Shown here: positions 34,421 to 43,398 of the stretch, piece by piece
Layout: each line of letters starts with the position of its first letter
Numbering within the stretch: the stretch's first letter is position 1
Source: JAGVJT01 sp964471225
GTDB taxonomy: Bacteria > Pseudomonadota > Gammaproteobacteria > Legionellales > Legionellaceae
Direction of reading: 5' to 3'
Length of the DNA: 64,000 nucleotides
NCBI GenBank assembly: GCA_964471225.1
Contig: CAYYEZ010000042.1
Location: 1 to 64,000, forward strand
Notes under the pieces: model-generated
What the model was told of the DNA's origin: nothing
The model's database searches: none
The model's input: the letters and a program-made list of their open reading frames with translations, nothing else
Translations under genes and position numbers: made by a program

Positions 34421-35419
34421 ATGTCTACCAAGGAGAATGTAAGAAAACACGTGCTACAATTAAGCGACTATCTGGGAACCCAAGTTTTAGGGCAGTCTAC
34501 TCTTGTTTCTCGATTGTTGATTGCACTACTTGCAGATGGACATTTACTCGTTGAAGGAGCACCTGGACTTGCAAAAACACGTGCAGTTAAAGCCTTAGCG
34601 CAAGGTGTTGAAGGCAATTTTCATCGCATTCAGTTCACACCAGATCTCCTCCCAGGAGATCTGACAGGAACAGATGTCTATCATCCTGAAGACGGTACAT
34701 TTAACTTCCAGCCCGGGCCAATTTTTCATGAAATTTTACTCGCAGATGAAATCAACCGAGCTCCAGCAAAAGTCCAATCAGCACTTCTTGAGGCAATGGC
34801 TGAACGCCAAGTCACTATCGGTGGAAAAACCTACCCACTACCACCACTATTTTTAGTGATGGCCACTCAAAATCCGATCGAGCAAGAAGGCACATATCCC
34901 CTGCCTGAAGCGCAATTAGATCGATTTTTGATGTACGTTAAAATAGGCTATCCAGACGCATCTGTTGAAAAAGATATCTTAACACTTGCAAGAAAAGAAG
35001 CGTATCAAGTCTCTCTTCAAGAGGCTAATCCGCTACAAGTTGAAACTACAAAACACATTTTGACACAAGATATTCTTTTTGCAGCACGTCGCGAAGTGCT
35101 AAATATTCACACCAGTGACGCTTTGTCGCAGTATATTGTTGATTTGGTAGTAGCAACACGCCAACCGGCACGCTATAGTGAGCAACTTGCCAAATGGATT
35201 CGATTTGGTGCGAGCCCACGTGCGACAATCGCACTCGATCGTTGTGCAAAAGCTCATGCATGGCTTGAGCAGCGAGATTATGTAACACCAGAAGATATCC
35301 ATCATATCGCACAGGATGTGTTACGGCATCGTATCTTGCTGTCTTTCGAAGCGGAAGCCGAAGGCATCGACAAAGACAATTTTTTACATGAACTCTTGCG
35401 TCTAGTTGCCGTTCCATAA
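34421..35419 (+). CDS. MoxR-family AAA ATPase
   Basis: 332 aa. Walker A EGAPGLAKT, Walker B LLADEINRAPAKVQSALLEAM, and sensor ATQNPIEQEGTYPLPEAQLDRF are the MoxR signatures. Proteins of this family act as chaperones that help insert cofactors or assemble complexes with VWA-domain partners. It is the first gene of a seven-gene Bat-type operon; GGAG is 7 nt upstream of the ATG. Confidence 0.95.
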   Translation: MSTKENVRKHVLQLSDYLGTQVLGQSTLVSRLLIALLADGHLLVEGAPGLAKTRAVKALAQGVEGNFHRIQFTPDLLPGDLTGTDVYHPEDGTFNFQPGPIFHEILLADEINRAPAKVQSALLEAMAERQVTIGGKTYPLPPLFLVMATQNPIEQEGTYPLPEAQLDRFLMYVKIGYPDASVEKDILTLARKEAYQVSLQEANPLQVETTKHILTQDILFAARREVLNIHTSDALSQYIVDLVVATRQPARYSEQLAKWIRFGASPRATIALDRCAKAHAWLEQRDYVTPEDIHHIAQDVLRHRILLSFEAEAEGIDKDNFLHELLRLVAVP

Positions 35420-35432
35420 AGGAGCATAAACC

Positions 35433-36398
35433 ATGTTGAGCAGGCTCTTTTCAACATCAAAGACACCCGTTCAAGCGACCACGACGACGACAGGTCTGTG
35501 CTGGTCATTACCTGAACTCATCGCTTTGAAGCGTTATGCTCATAAACAAAAGCCTCATACTTCAAGTACAGCAACAGCCTCTGGAGGCTATCAGGCACGA
35601 AGAAAAGGCCGTGGTATGGACTTTGCCGAAGTTAGGCATTACCAGGCAGGTGATGAGATTAGACATATGGAATGGCGTGTCACAGCCAAAACAGGAAAGC
35701 CACATATTAAGTTGTATGAAGAGGAGCGGGAAAGACCTGTGATACTCATGGTCGATTTTAATCCCTCGATGTATTTTGGCACGAGAACCGCCTTTAAATC
35801 TTATGTAGCAGCAGAACTTGCCGCGCTTATTGCCTGGCGTGCCAATGCGGCCGGAGACAGAGTCGGGGCATTAGTTTATACAAGTGAATCACATCATGAA
35901 ATTACCCCAAAAAGTCGTGAAGCGGGTGTTTTACCGTTGCTCGCACTACTTCATGAATATACGCATGATTATCAAAAACAGCGCGAAAAAGACAGAAAAG
36001 AAACGATGGAGCAAGCGATCATTCGCCTAAGACACGTGATTAAACCTGGAAGTCTTATTGTTTTAATTAGTGATTTTTATACGCTGAATACTCCAGCCAT
36101 ACAACAACTCAATCGCTTACGTCAACATAACGAGTTTTTAGCTTACCACATTACCGATTCGCTAGAAGTCGAAGCACCTCTTCCAGGTGTCTACCCCATG
36201 ACAGATAGCCGTACCGTATTGAATATCAACACACAAGACAAAAATCTTGCGGATGCTTATAGCCAGGCCTGCGCTCAACGACTTCAGCATATTAAAGAGA
36301 CTTTTAAAAAACTTGCAACACCTTACATCCAGGTCATGACATCAAGCGCACTCCCTCTTTTAGTTCAACAAACCTTTCCGAGGAAATCTTATGGTTGA
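35433..36398 (+). CDS. DUF58-domain protein
   Basis: 321 aa, partner of MoxR. It carries the DUF58 signature GRGMDFAEVRHYQAGDEIRHMEW followed by RVTAKTGKPHIKLYEEERER, and a VWA-like fold downstream (ILMVDFNPSMYFG, with an incomplete metal site). Function is unknown, but it is invariably linked with MoxR. The end overlaps the next gene by 8 nt. Confidence 0.93.
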   Translation: MLSRLFSTSKTPVQATTTTTGLCWSLPELIALKRYAHKQKPHTSSTATASGGYQARRKGRGMDFAEVRHYQAGDEIRHMEWRVTAKTGKPHIKLYEEERERPVILMVDFNPSMYFGTRTAFKSYVAAELAALIAWRANAAGDRVGALVYTSESHHEITPKSREAGVLPLLALLHEYTHDYQKQREKDRKETMEQAIIRLRHVIKPGSLIVLISDFYTLNTPAIQQLNRLRQHNEFLAYHITDSLEVEAPLPGVYPMTDSRTVLNINTQDKNLADAYSQACAQRLQHIKETFKKLATPYIQVMTSSALPLLVQQTFPRKSYG

Positions 36399-36876
36399 GG
36401 CGTTAAAAGCGTTGCATGATATTCACATGCCCTCACCTATTAATCCTTGGTGGCCACCTGCGCCAGGGATAATCGGGCTAGGTGTGCTTGCTATTTTTAC
36501 AACTTTATGGCTTGCTCTCTATCTATACAGTAAAAAAGCAAGACAACTGAAAAAAATCGCATTACGACAATTATCAACACTCGAGTCAGCTTACCATGCC
36601 GGTGACACAGCCGCTCAAACAGCGGCTCAAATTTCAATGCTCTTAAAACAAGTCGCACTCTTATTTTACCCTCGCGAAGAGGTTGCTGCACTCAAAGGAG
36701 AGGCGTGGCTTTTATTTCTAGAAAAAACCAGTAAAAAGCTTGATTTTAGTGCCGCTCGTCACGCACTACTTCATCTTGCATATCATCAAAAAAGCGAAAC
36801 AAAAGATGAATTATCCGAGCTTTTCAGACTCACGCGGTGTTGGATCAAACAACGGAGCAACAGATGTTTGAATTAG
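36391..36876 (+). CDS. DUF4381-family membrane protein
   Basis: 161 aa with one strong membrane helix near the N-terminus (PGIIGLGVLAIFTTLWLALYL, residues about 29-49) and a cytoplasmic helical domain. The opening ALHDIHMPSPINPWWPPAPG (Pro-rich, before the helix) is typical of this Bat-operon member. It overlaps the next gene's start by 13 nt. Confidence 0.85.
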   Translation: MVEALKALHDIHMPSPINPWWPPAPGIIGLGVLAIFTTLWLALYLYSKKARQLKKIALRQLSTLESAYHAGDTAAQTAAQISMLLKQVALLFYPREEVAALKGEAWLLFLEKTSKKLDFSAARHALLHLAYHQKSETKDELSELFRLTRCWIKQRSNRCLN

Positions 36877-37832
36877 CCACGCCTTGGGTATTACTGCTAC
36901 TTCCTATGCCTTATCTTGTTTGGCGCTTTTTGCCCGCTATAATGACTCAACCAGGGCAAGCACTTATTGTGCCTTTCTTTGAGGGTTTAAAAAAGATTTA
37001 TCAAATGAACTCTCGTCACACAAAATTGCCGATCTGGCTCTGGGGCACGTGGTGTCTTGTCGTATTTGCATGCTCAGGACCACGCTTTGTTGGAGAGCCA
37101 ACCGCATTGACCCGAGAAGGGCATCACATCATGTTAGCACTCGATATCTCAGGAAGCATGGCACTTGATGATATGATTGTTCAAAACCGACGCTATCAAC
37201 GACTCGAGGTGGTCGAATATGCAGCGAAATCTTTTGTCAAACAACGCCCAAACGATAAGATTGGCTTAGTTCTCTTTGGCTCGAAAGCGTATTTGCTTAC
37301 GCCGTTAACGTACGATAAAAAGCATATTTTATCAAGACTTGAAGACGCTTCTGTGGGACTTGCAGGCCAAGCAACTGCAATAGGCGATGCGATCGGCCTT
37401 AGCATCAAGCATCTTAAAAAAACACCACAGGAAGGGCGTGTGTTGATTCTACTAACCGACGGCGTCAACAACGCGGGTATACTTTCACCAGACAAAGCCG
37501 CAGAGCTTGCTCAACAGGAAAAAATTAAAATTTATACCATTGGATTAGGCGCTGAATCAGAGACATTTGGACCTTTTGGCATGATGAGACCCCAAATTGA
37601 TTTGGATGAAGAAACACTTAAAAAAATTGCTCAAACAACTCACGGCAAATATTTTCGTGCGACAGATCTTCACTCCTTACAACATATCTACGCACTTATT
37701 AACCAAATTGAAACGGTGAAACAAAATGAAGCCCAAATTCGTCCACAACAAGAATACTATCCTTGGCCATTGGCCATTGCTTGTTTCTTATTTATTGTCG
37801 GGATAACTTTTTCAAGGGTTAGACACACATGA
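36864..37832 (+). CDS. BatA-like VWA-domain membrane protein
   Basis: 322 aa from MFELATPWVLLLLPMPYL (GGAG 7 nt upstream). Two N-terminal membrane helices, a von Willebrand A domain with a complete metal-ion site (LALDISGSM, and ILLTDGVNNAG later), and a C-terminal helix near PLAIACFLFIVGITF. In Bacteroides, Bat proteins relate to oxidative-stress or aerotolerance functions; in gammaproteobacteria the role is unproven. Confidence 0.92.
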   Translation: MFELATPWVLLLLPMPYLVWRFLPAIMTQPGQALIVPFFEGLKKIYQMNSRHTKLPIWLWGTWCLVVFACSGPRFVGEPTALTREGHHIMLALDISGSMALDDMIVQNRRYQRLEVVEYAAKSFVKQRPNDKIGLVLFGSKAYLLTPLTYDKKHILSRLEDASVGLAGQATAIGDAIGLSIKHLKKTPQEGRVLILLTDGVNNAGILSPDKAAELAQQEKIKIYTIGLGAESETFGPFGMMRPQIDLDEETLKKIAQTTHGKYFRATDLHSLQHIYALINQIETVKQNEAQIRPQQEYYPWPLAIACFLFIVGITFSRVRHT

Positions 37833-38755
37833 TGACACTTCATTTCCTAAGACCCTACTGGTTATTCGGTTTTTTGCTACTTTTTACTCTGGTTTTGTAC
37901 TGGTTAAAAAAACCAGCCTCATTAAGAACACTACAACATATTTGCGATACGCATCTTCTTCCTCATTTAATTCAAACGACAGCAACACAAAGTAGAAAGA
38001 TCTGGGTTTTTCCAGTAATAAGTTTATCGTTCATTCTTGTCAGCTTGTCAGGCCCTGCGTTTGTCAAGCTCCCTGTTCCCATTTTTAAATCTGAGCGAGC
38101 ACATGTGGTCGTCGCCGATTTTTCAAGCACGATGCTCGCAGAAGACATTGTACCGAATCGCCTACAACGCGCTAAATTTAAACTTCATGATTTATTTCAA
38201 GAAGAAGATCACAGTGGGCAATTTGGCCTTGTTGTCTACTCCGGTGAGGCTTTCATCGCAGCACCACTCACTGATGACACACACACCATCGATACATTGT
38301 TAGACTCGCTCACACCCGATATCATGCCCGTCAGTGGCAACCATCTCGAAAGTGGTTTATTAGAGGCACAAAAAAGTATCAAACAAGCGGGTTTTTCAGA
38401 GGGAAGTATTTTAGTCATCACCGCGGAAACCCCCTCTCCTTTGGCAATTGAAACAGCGGGACAACTCGCCAAGAAAAATATTTCTGTCTCTATCCTACCA
38501 CTTTTACCCGAACAAAAATTGAATCCATCTTTTGAAGCATTCGCTTCCAAGGGACATGGTAAAGTTTATTCGTTTCAAGAAACCTCGAGTGACATATTGT
38601 CATGGGAAAAAGATACAAAAGCCTCCTCTTATCAAACAATCGATACAGATCAATTTCCACGCTGGCGTGATGATGGTCGTTGGTTTTTAATCCCAGCCCT
38701 TCTTTTTATGATCCCTTTATGTAGAAAAAATTTTTTTACAGGGGGTTACCAATGA
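37829..38755 (+). CDS. BatB-like VWA-domain membrane protein
   Basis: 308 aa with the same architecture as its neighbour: N-terminal helix, VWA domain, C-terminal helix. The metal site is slightly changed: VVADFSSTMLAED has Thr where the consensus has Ser (DxSxS), which still can bind metal. It overlaps the neighbours on both sides by 4 nt. Confidence 0.9.
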   Translation: MMTLHFLRPYWLFGFLLLFTLVLYWLKKPASLRTLQHICDTHLLPHLIQTTATQSRKIWVFPVISLSFILVSLSGPAFVKLPVPIFKSERAHVVVADFSSTMLAEDIVPNRLQRAKFKLHDLFQEEDHSGQFGLVVYSGEAFIAAPLTDDTHTIDTLLDSLTPDIMPVSGNHLESGLLEAQKSIKQAGFSEGSILVITAETPSPLAIETAGQLAKKNISVSILPLLPEQKLNPSFEAFASKGHGKVYSFQETSSDILSWEKDTKASSYQTIDTDQFPRWRDDGRWFLIPALLFMIPLCRKNFFTGGYQ

Positions 38756-39585
38756 GATTGCTTTACTTACTGCTGCTATCTTGCACTACGATTCAAGCCT
38801 TTGCTTGGAATTGGCAGGATTTGTGGGCCACAAGAGATCAGCAAGGAGCAAGGTACTTAAAAGAGCAAGCTTATAAAAAAGCAGAAGAAACTTTTGAGCA
38901 ACCTGATTGGCGAGCAACTGCAGCTTATCGTGCGCAAGATTTTGAAGCGGCAAGTACGGCTTTTGGTCAACTTGATACAGCTGATGGTTACTATAATCAA
39001 GGAAATGCACAAGCTCAACTTGGACAATACCAGGCCGCACTCGAATCGTATCAAAAAAGCCTGAAGTTACGCCCTCAAGATAAAGACACGCTCCACAATA
39101 AAAAAATCATTGAAGCATTGCTCGAAAAAGAAAAAAATAACGAACAAAATAAGCAACAGCAAGACCAAAAAAATCAAGATCAGTCTGCAGAAAAAAATGA
39201 TCATCAAACGCAAGAGGATCAAAACGATAAGGCAGAGGAAAAATCCTCTCAAGAAAATGAGAGACAAACTAAAGGCAATCAGCAAGATCAAAATAAACAA
39301 AATCCTCAGTCAAGCCAACAAGATGAGAAAACAAAGCCTCACGAAGACGCTCGCACAGAACAACCTGATCAAAAACCACAAGAAAATCAAGACACACCAG
39401 ATCAAGAAAACAAAAATCAAGAGCAATCGGACTCACAAGAGCCCCAACCCACGCCCTCAAGCGCTGAAAACTATCAGTCCACTGATCAATGGCTAAATAT
39501 GATCCCGGATGATCCGGGCGGGCTCTTAAGACAAAAATTTCTACGTGACCATCGACGCCGAGCGAATGGAGAAACAAACTCATGA
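38752..39585 (+). CDS. BatC-like TPR protein with low-complexity tail
   Basis: 277 aa. A signal peptide (MRLLYLLLLSCTTIQAFA), TPR-type repeats at about 60-115 (GYYNQGNAQAQLGQYQAAL is a clear TPR), and a disordered region at about 122-245 made almost only of Gln, Asn, Lys, Glu and Asp. The C-terminus SADQWLNMIPDDPGGLLRQK-like segment (here STDQWLNMIPDDPGG) is the conserved end of the family. Likely a periplasmic scaffold linked to BatA/B. Confidence 0.88.
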   Translation: MRLLYLLLLSCTTIQAFAWNWQDLWATRDQQGARYLKEQAYKKAEETFEQPDWRATAAYRAQDFEAASTAFGQLDTADGYYNQGNAQAQLGQYQAALESYQKSLKLRPQDKDTLHNKKIIEALLEKEKNNEQNKQQQDQKNQDQSAEKNDHQTQEDQNDKAEEKSSQENERQTKGNQQDQNKQNPQSSQQDEKTKPHEDARTEQPDQKPQENQDTPDQENKNQEQSDSQEPQPTPSSAENYQSTDQWLNMIPDDPGGLLRQKFLRDHRRRANGETNS

Positions 39586-41252
39586 AAAAAAATTTTCATT
39601 TTTTACAAAGCATGACGTATCTTTTTATTTATATTTTTCTCATGATTACTGCTTCAACAGCATTTTCAACTATCACCGCAGAAATCGAGCCCAACCAGGT
39701 TAACTTGGGTGACTCATTTGAGCTCACATTGACGATGGATGGCGTCAGCTCGCATCACACTCCAGATCTATTAGGGTTACAACGTGATTTCGAAATCAGC
39801 GGGACACAACATCGAGTCTCAACAACCATTATCAATGGGCAGATGGAAACCGTGAATCAATGGGGATTCGTTCTGACTCCGAAACGCGCAGGGAAACTCA
39901 ATATTCCCCCGATACATATTGGCAATGAGGAAAGTAACGCATTAACCATTGAGGTTTCTTCTCAAGGACAAGTGACCTCACAATCTTCGCCGAAACACTC
40001 ACCAGTCAATATCTCGACCGACAAGAGATTACAAATTCAAACGAAAGTGAGTGTCAAAGAGCCATATATTAATCAACAGATTCTCGTTACAGTGAAATTA
40101 ATTCACCAAGATCAATTACTTGACGCAAATTATCAACCGCCCACACTGAAAGATGCGTTACTTTTACCTCTCGGAGACGGCGAACAATATCAACTTGTTG
40201 AAAAAAATCAGATTTTTACTGTAGAAGAGCAACACTATGCTTTATTTCCACAAAAATCCGGTACACAAATGATCACCGGTGCAAATTTTCAGGCTTTAGT
40301 TTACCGTGGATTACCACAACGTGTTCAAGTCAAAGGAAAACCAACCCTGCTCAACGTAAAATCCATTCCGAAAAACACACAAGCTAAACAATGGCTACCT
40401 GCAAAATCTGTTTTACTCTCTGAAGAATACAGCTCAGAAAATAATAATTTTGACGTCGGAGCAACACTGACTAGAACGATTAAAATCGAAGCTCGTGCAT
40501 TGCCTTCAGAATTACTTCCTACCTTAAAAGCAGAGCCTAATGATCATTTTGGCGTTTACCCTGAAAAACCCATCACTAAAAATAGCATCCATAAGCAAGA
40601 TGTCGCTGGGATTAAAACATTGCGCATTACTTATCTTTTAAATCAACCCGGAGAAGTCACTCTACCTCGCTATTCACTCACCTGGTTTAACACGAGCACA
40701 GGCAAAGAGGAAATCACCCAGCTACCTGAAAAAACACTACATATCAGCGGTGGCGCGATAAAAGAAAAGCCCGTCTCTAGAAAAGAAACACCAAAATCCG
40801 AAAAAACCAAGCCATCATCCTTCAGTTCCAGTAAACCTGCTGATAAAACACCTTGGTTCATTGCTTTAAGCTTGGGTATCGCATGGCTTTTAACACTGAT
40901 CGTTTTTGTCTACTATAAAAAGCATCCACGAATCAAAAAACAAAAAAATCAAACGTTGGAAAAATTACGCCACGCGTGTGAGCACAACGATCCCTCGGCT
41001 ACACGCACCGCATTAATTGCCTGGGCTCAATCAATCTGGCCCAAACATCCTCTCTTAAATCTTGATGATCTAAAAAAACAAGTCGAGAATGACGACTTCA
41101 AGCAAGCTATTTCTAATCTGTCTGAAGCCTTATACAGCAAACAATTATCTACGATATGGAAGGGTGACACACTTTGGCATTGCGTGAAAACTTATCGGAA
41201 AAAATCTCAAAAAAATTACTCTTCTCGCTTTTTACCTAAAATCAACCCTTAA
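39582..41252 (+). CDS. BatD (oxygen tolerance family) protein
   Basis: 556 aa. A signal anchor at the N-terminus, several Ig-like periplasmic domains (the first starts ITAEIEPNQVNLGDSFELT), and a membrane helix near PWFIALSLGIAWLLTLIVFVY, followed by a cytoplasmic helical tail. This is the final gene of the MoxR-Bat operon (34.4-41.25 kb), which is complete here: MoxR, DUF58, DUF4381, BatA, BatB, TPR, BatD. No intrinsic terminator is evident before the next gene, 66 nt on. Confidence 0.9.
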   Translation: MKKNFHFLQSMTYLFIYIFLMITASTAFSTITAEIEPNQVNLGDSFELTLTMDGVSSHHTPDLLGLQRDFEISGTQHRVSTTIINGQMETVNQWGFVLTPKRAGKLNIPPIHIGNEESNALTIEVSSQGQVTSQSSPKHSPVNISTDKRLQIQTKVSVKEPYINQQILVTVKLIHQDQLLDANYQPPTLKDALLLPLGDGEQYQLVEKNQIFTVEEQHYALFPQKSGTQMITGANFQALVYRGLPQRVQVKGKPTLLNVKSIPKNTQAKQWLPAKSVLLSEEYSSENNNFDVGATLTRTIKIEARALPSELLPTLKAEPNDHFGVYPEKPITKNSIHKQDVAGIKTLRITYLLNQPGEVTLPRYSLTWFNTSTGKEEITQLPEKTLHISGGAIKEKPVSRKETPKSEKTKPSSFSSSKPADKTPWFIALSLGIAWLLTLIVFVYYKKHPRIKKQKNQTLEKLRHACEHNDPSATRTALIAWAQSIWPKHPLLNLDDLKKQVENDDFKQAISNLSEALYSKQLSTIWKGDTLWHCVKTYRKKSQKNYSSRFLPKINP

Positions 41253-41318
41253 GCGCGTTGACGCCAACCCAATCGACAGATACACTCAAAACCGATTTCC
41301 TAATCCACTTAATAAACG

Positions 41319-42227
41319 ATGGAATATTACTACGCCTTTCAACTCAACATCGCTTCAGAGCTCGCATTTCCTGAGCTTCAAGCAGGCTATCCTCTAGCTG
41401 AAGTTGATTGCTCCATTCGTATCGGTCATGTTAGCTCGACCGGACTTGAGACACCAACACATAAGACACCCTTTTATCAAGTTGCACGGAATCAATTTTG
41501 GCTATCTATTCCTGATATCGGACGTTTTGAGGTTAAAAATGGGCGAACTATTACCATTGAGCCGGATGCCCTCGTAGATAAAGCAAGCTTACGTTTATTT
41601 ATTTTAGGACCCTGCTTAAACGCACTGTTGTTACAACAAGGATACTACATATTAAATGGCGATGTATTTTCAGTTAATCAGCAACATGCTTGCGCTATTA
41701 TAGGGCATAGTGGTGTTGGAAAATCAGTATTAACTCAAGCTCTATTGAATCAAGATCTCTCTCTACTTTCTAGCGGCTTATGTGTGATCAACTCAACCGG
41801 GCAAGTACAGTCTGGTTATCCACGAATTCAACTCTGGACAGATGCGATCAGACTTTTATCGCTTGAAAAACCTGAGCAACGCATTCGTCCATTGCTAGAA
41901 AAATGGTACGTTACTGCTGATCATCATTTTTGCAACAAGGCTCAACCGCTGCGCTCGATTTATTTATTACATACACATAACAAACCTGACGTATCATTTA
42001 CACCCGTAAAAGGCTTTGCAAAATTTAATCAACTCAGAAGCTATACAGCACACCAGTCCCTGATAGAGCATTTAGTTGATTTTCGTCAATATCAATTGCG
42101 AGGGACTTCGCTTGCGAATCAGATTCATATCACAAAAATTGCTCGTCCTGATCATGGAAATACGGTCAAAGCACTTGTTGAACATATCTCTCTTGATTTA
42201 AAAGGACTCTCTCATGAGCACGCATAA
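41319..42227 (+). CDS. HprK-like kinase (RiPP-associated type)
   Basis: 302 aa. The P-loop GHSGVGKS at residues 129-136 sits after an all-beta N-terminal part, as in HPr-kinase/phosphorylase-related proteins (HprK-related A type), including kinases of lasso-type peptides. GQVQSGYPRIQLW matches the usual substrate-lobe phrase. The acidic pair normally seen after the P-loop helix (SDD-type) reads LLSSGLCVI, so a catalytic acid may be missing. It overlaps the sulfotransferase gene by 14 nt. Substrate unknown; alternatives are a phosphorylation sensor or inactive regulator. Confidence 0.75.
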   Translation: MEYYYAFQLNIASELAFPELQAGYPLAEVDCSIRIGHVSSTGLETPTHKTPFYQVARNQFWLSIPDIGRFEVKNGRTITIEPDALVDKASLRLFILGPCLNALLLQQGYYILNGDVFSVNQQHACAIIGHSGVGKSVLTQALLNQDLSLLSSGLCVINSTGQVQSGYPRIQLWTDAIRLLSLEKPEQRIRPLLEKWYVTADHHFCNKAQPLRSIYLLHTHNKPDVSFTPVKGFAKFNQLRSYTAHQSLIEHLVDFRQYQLRGTSLANQIHITKIARPDHGNTVKALVEHISLDLKGLSHEHA

Positions 42228-43080
42228 TACATCTGGTATTTATTGGCTTGCCTCGTACCCCAAATCCGGAAACACATGGTTTCGTATCGTTTTAGCCAAT
42301 CTACTCAAACAAGGCCCTATCGATATTAATCAATTTTCAACAGGAAAAATTGCGAGTAGCCGTCCTTGGATTGAAGAAGCTCTTGGTTTCGACAGTGCTT
42401 ACCTAACTCACGATGAGCTTGATCAACTCAGGCCGGGCATTTATACGTGGTTAGGAGAAACACTTTCAGAACCCGCTTATCATAAAATTCATGACGCTTA
42501 TACTTTCGTCAATGATACACCTCTTTTACCCAAAGCAGGGTGCTTAGGTGCGTTATACTTCATTCGCAACCCCTTAGATGTGGCTATTTCCTATGCACAT
42601 CACGCTTCAAAATCCTTTGATGAAATTATTGTTGAAATGTCACAGCCAGACGCCGCGTTTTGCAAAAATAAATTTCGATACAATCCACAAATACGTCAGC
42701 ACTTGCTTTCTTGGTCAGCACACGCGAAAAGCTGGATTGATAATCAAGACATCCCAGTTCACACACTGCGTTACGAGGATATGAAAAACGCATCTCTTGA
42801 AACATTTACGCAGGCTTTTCAATTTTTAGGCCTAAATCCGTCCCCTGACGCTTTAACAATCGCACTGGAAAATGCACGTATCGATAAATTACAAGCACAA
42901 GAGGAACAAGACGGATTTCGAGAGAAACCCTTCCAAATGAAGCGATTTTTTCGAAAAGGGATCGTTGGGGATTGGCAAAATCTCTTAACAGAAACACAGA
43001 TCTTTCGTATCATCGAAAACCATCGTGAAATGATGGAAAGATTCGGCTACCTGAATGCCGATGGCACCCCTAAATTGTGA
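42214..43080 (+). CDS. PAPS-dependent sulfotransferase
   Basis: 288 aa. The 5'-phosphosulfate loop YPKSGNTWFRIVL, the 3'-phosphate motif FIRNPLDVAISYAHH, and the C-terminal RKGIVGDWQN are all canonical for cytosolic-type sulfotransferases, so it should be active with PAPS. It would sulfate a hydroxyl or amine of an unknown acceptor. Sandwiched between an HprK-like and a PqqD-like gene, the acceptor may be a peptide (inference). Confidence 0.9.
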   Translation: MSTHNTSGIYWLASYPKSGNTWFRIVLANLLKQGPIDINQFSTGKIASSRPWIEEALGFDSAYLTHDELDQLRPGIYTWLGETLSEPAYHKIHDAYTFVNDTPLLPKAGCLGALYFIRNPLDVAISYAHHASKSFDEIIVEMSQPDAAFCKNKFRYNPQIRQHLLSWSAHAKSWIDNQDIPVHTLRYEDMKNASLETFTQAFQFLGLNPSPDALTIALENARIDKLQAQEEQDGFREKPFQMKRFFRKGIVGDWQNLLTETQIFRIIENHREMMERFGYLNADGTPKL

Positions 43081-43087
43081 GGAACAC

Positions 43088-43375
43088 ATGGAAAAATTCA
43101 CTGAGACAACTTATTTTAGTGTTCAACCAGATGTCTTGTACACGATGATTGATGATGAGGCTGTGTTAATGCGTGGCCAAGATAATACGCTTTATGGTGT
43201 TAACGCCGTTGCGACAGAAATTTGGCAGCAATTAAGCACACAACCCATGACGCTTCAGATGCTCAGCGCGTATCTTCTTGAGCATTTTGATGTAGAAGCC
43301 AATGAGTGCTTTAATGACACAACCGCGCTACTTGAGAAGCTTCTTGAAGAAAAATTAATCTACATCATCGATTAG
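43088..43375 (+). CDS. PqqD-like peptide-recognition protein
   Basis: 95 aa from MEKFTETTYFSVQPDVL (GAGG 6 nt upstream). It has the PqqD/RRE make-up: N-terminal beta strands (DEAVLMRGQDNTLYGVNAVATEIW) then a three-helix winged domain. Such domains bind the leader of ribosomal peptides. No precursor and no radical-SAM or cyclase gene is adjacent, but a YxxPxL-type peptide gene lies at 18.1-18.2 kb in this window. Confidence 0.85.
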   Translation: MEKFTETTYFSVQPDVLYTMIDDEAVLMRGQDNTLYGVNAVATEIWQQLSTQPMTLQMLSAYLLEHFDVEANECFNDTTALLEKLLEEKLIYIID

Positions 43376-43398
43376 AACATGGTATACTCTGACCTATT

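Noticed and set aside
39110..39496. Lys/Ile-rich plus frame and Leu-rich minus frames in the BatC region
   Set aside because: Frame-shifted readings of the Q/N/K/E low-complexity tail.
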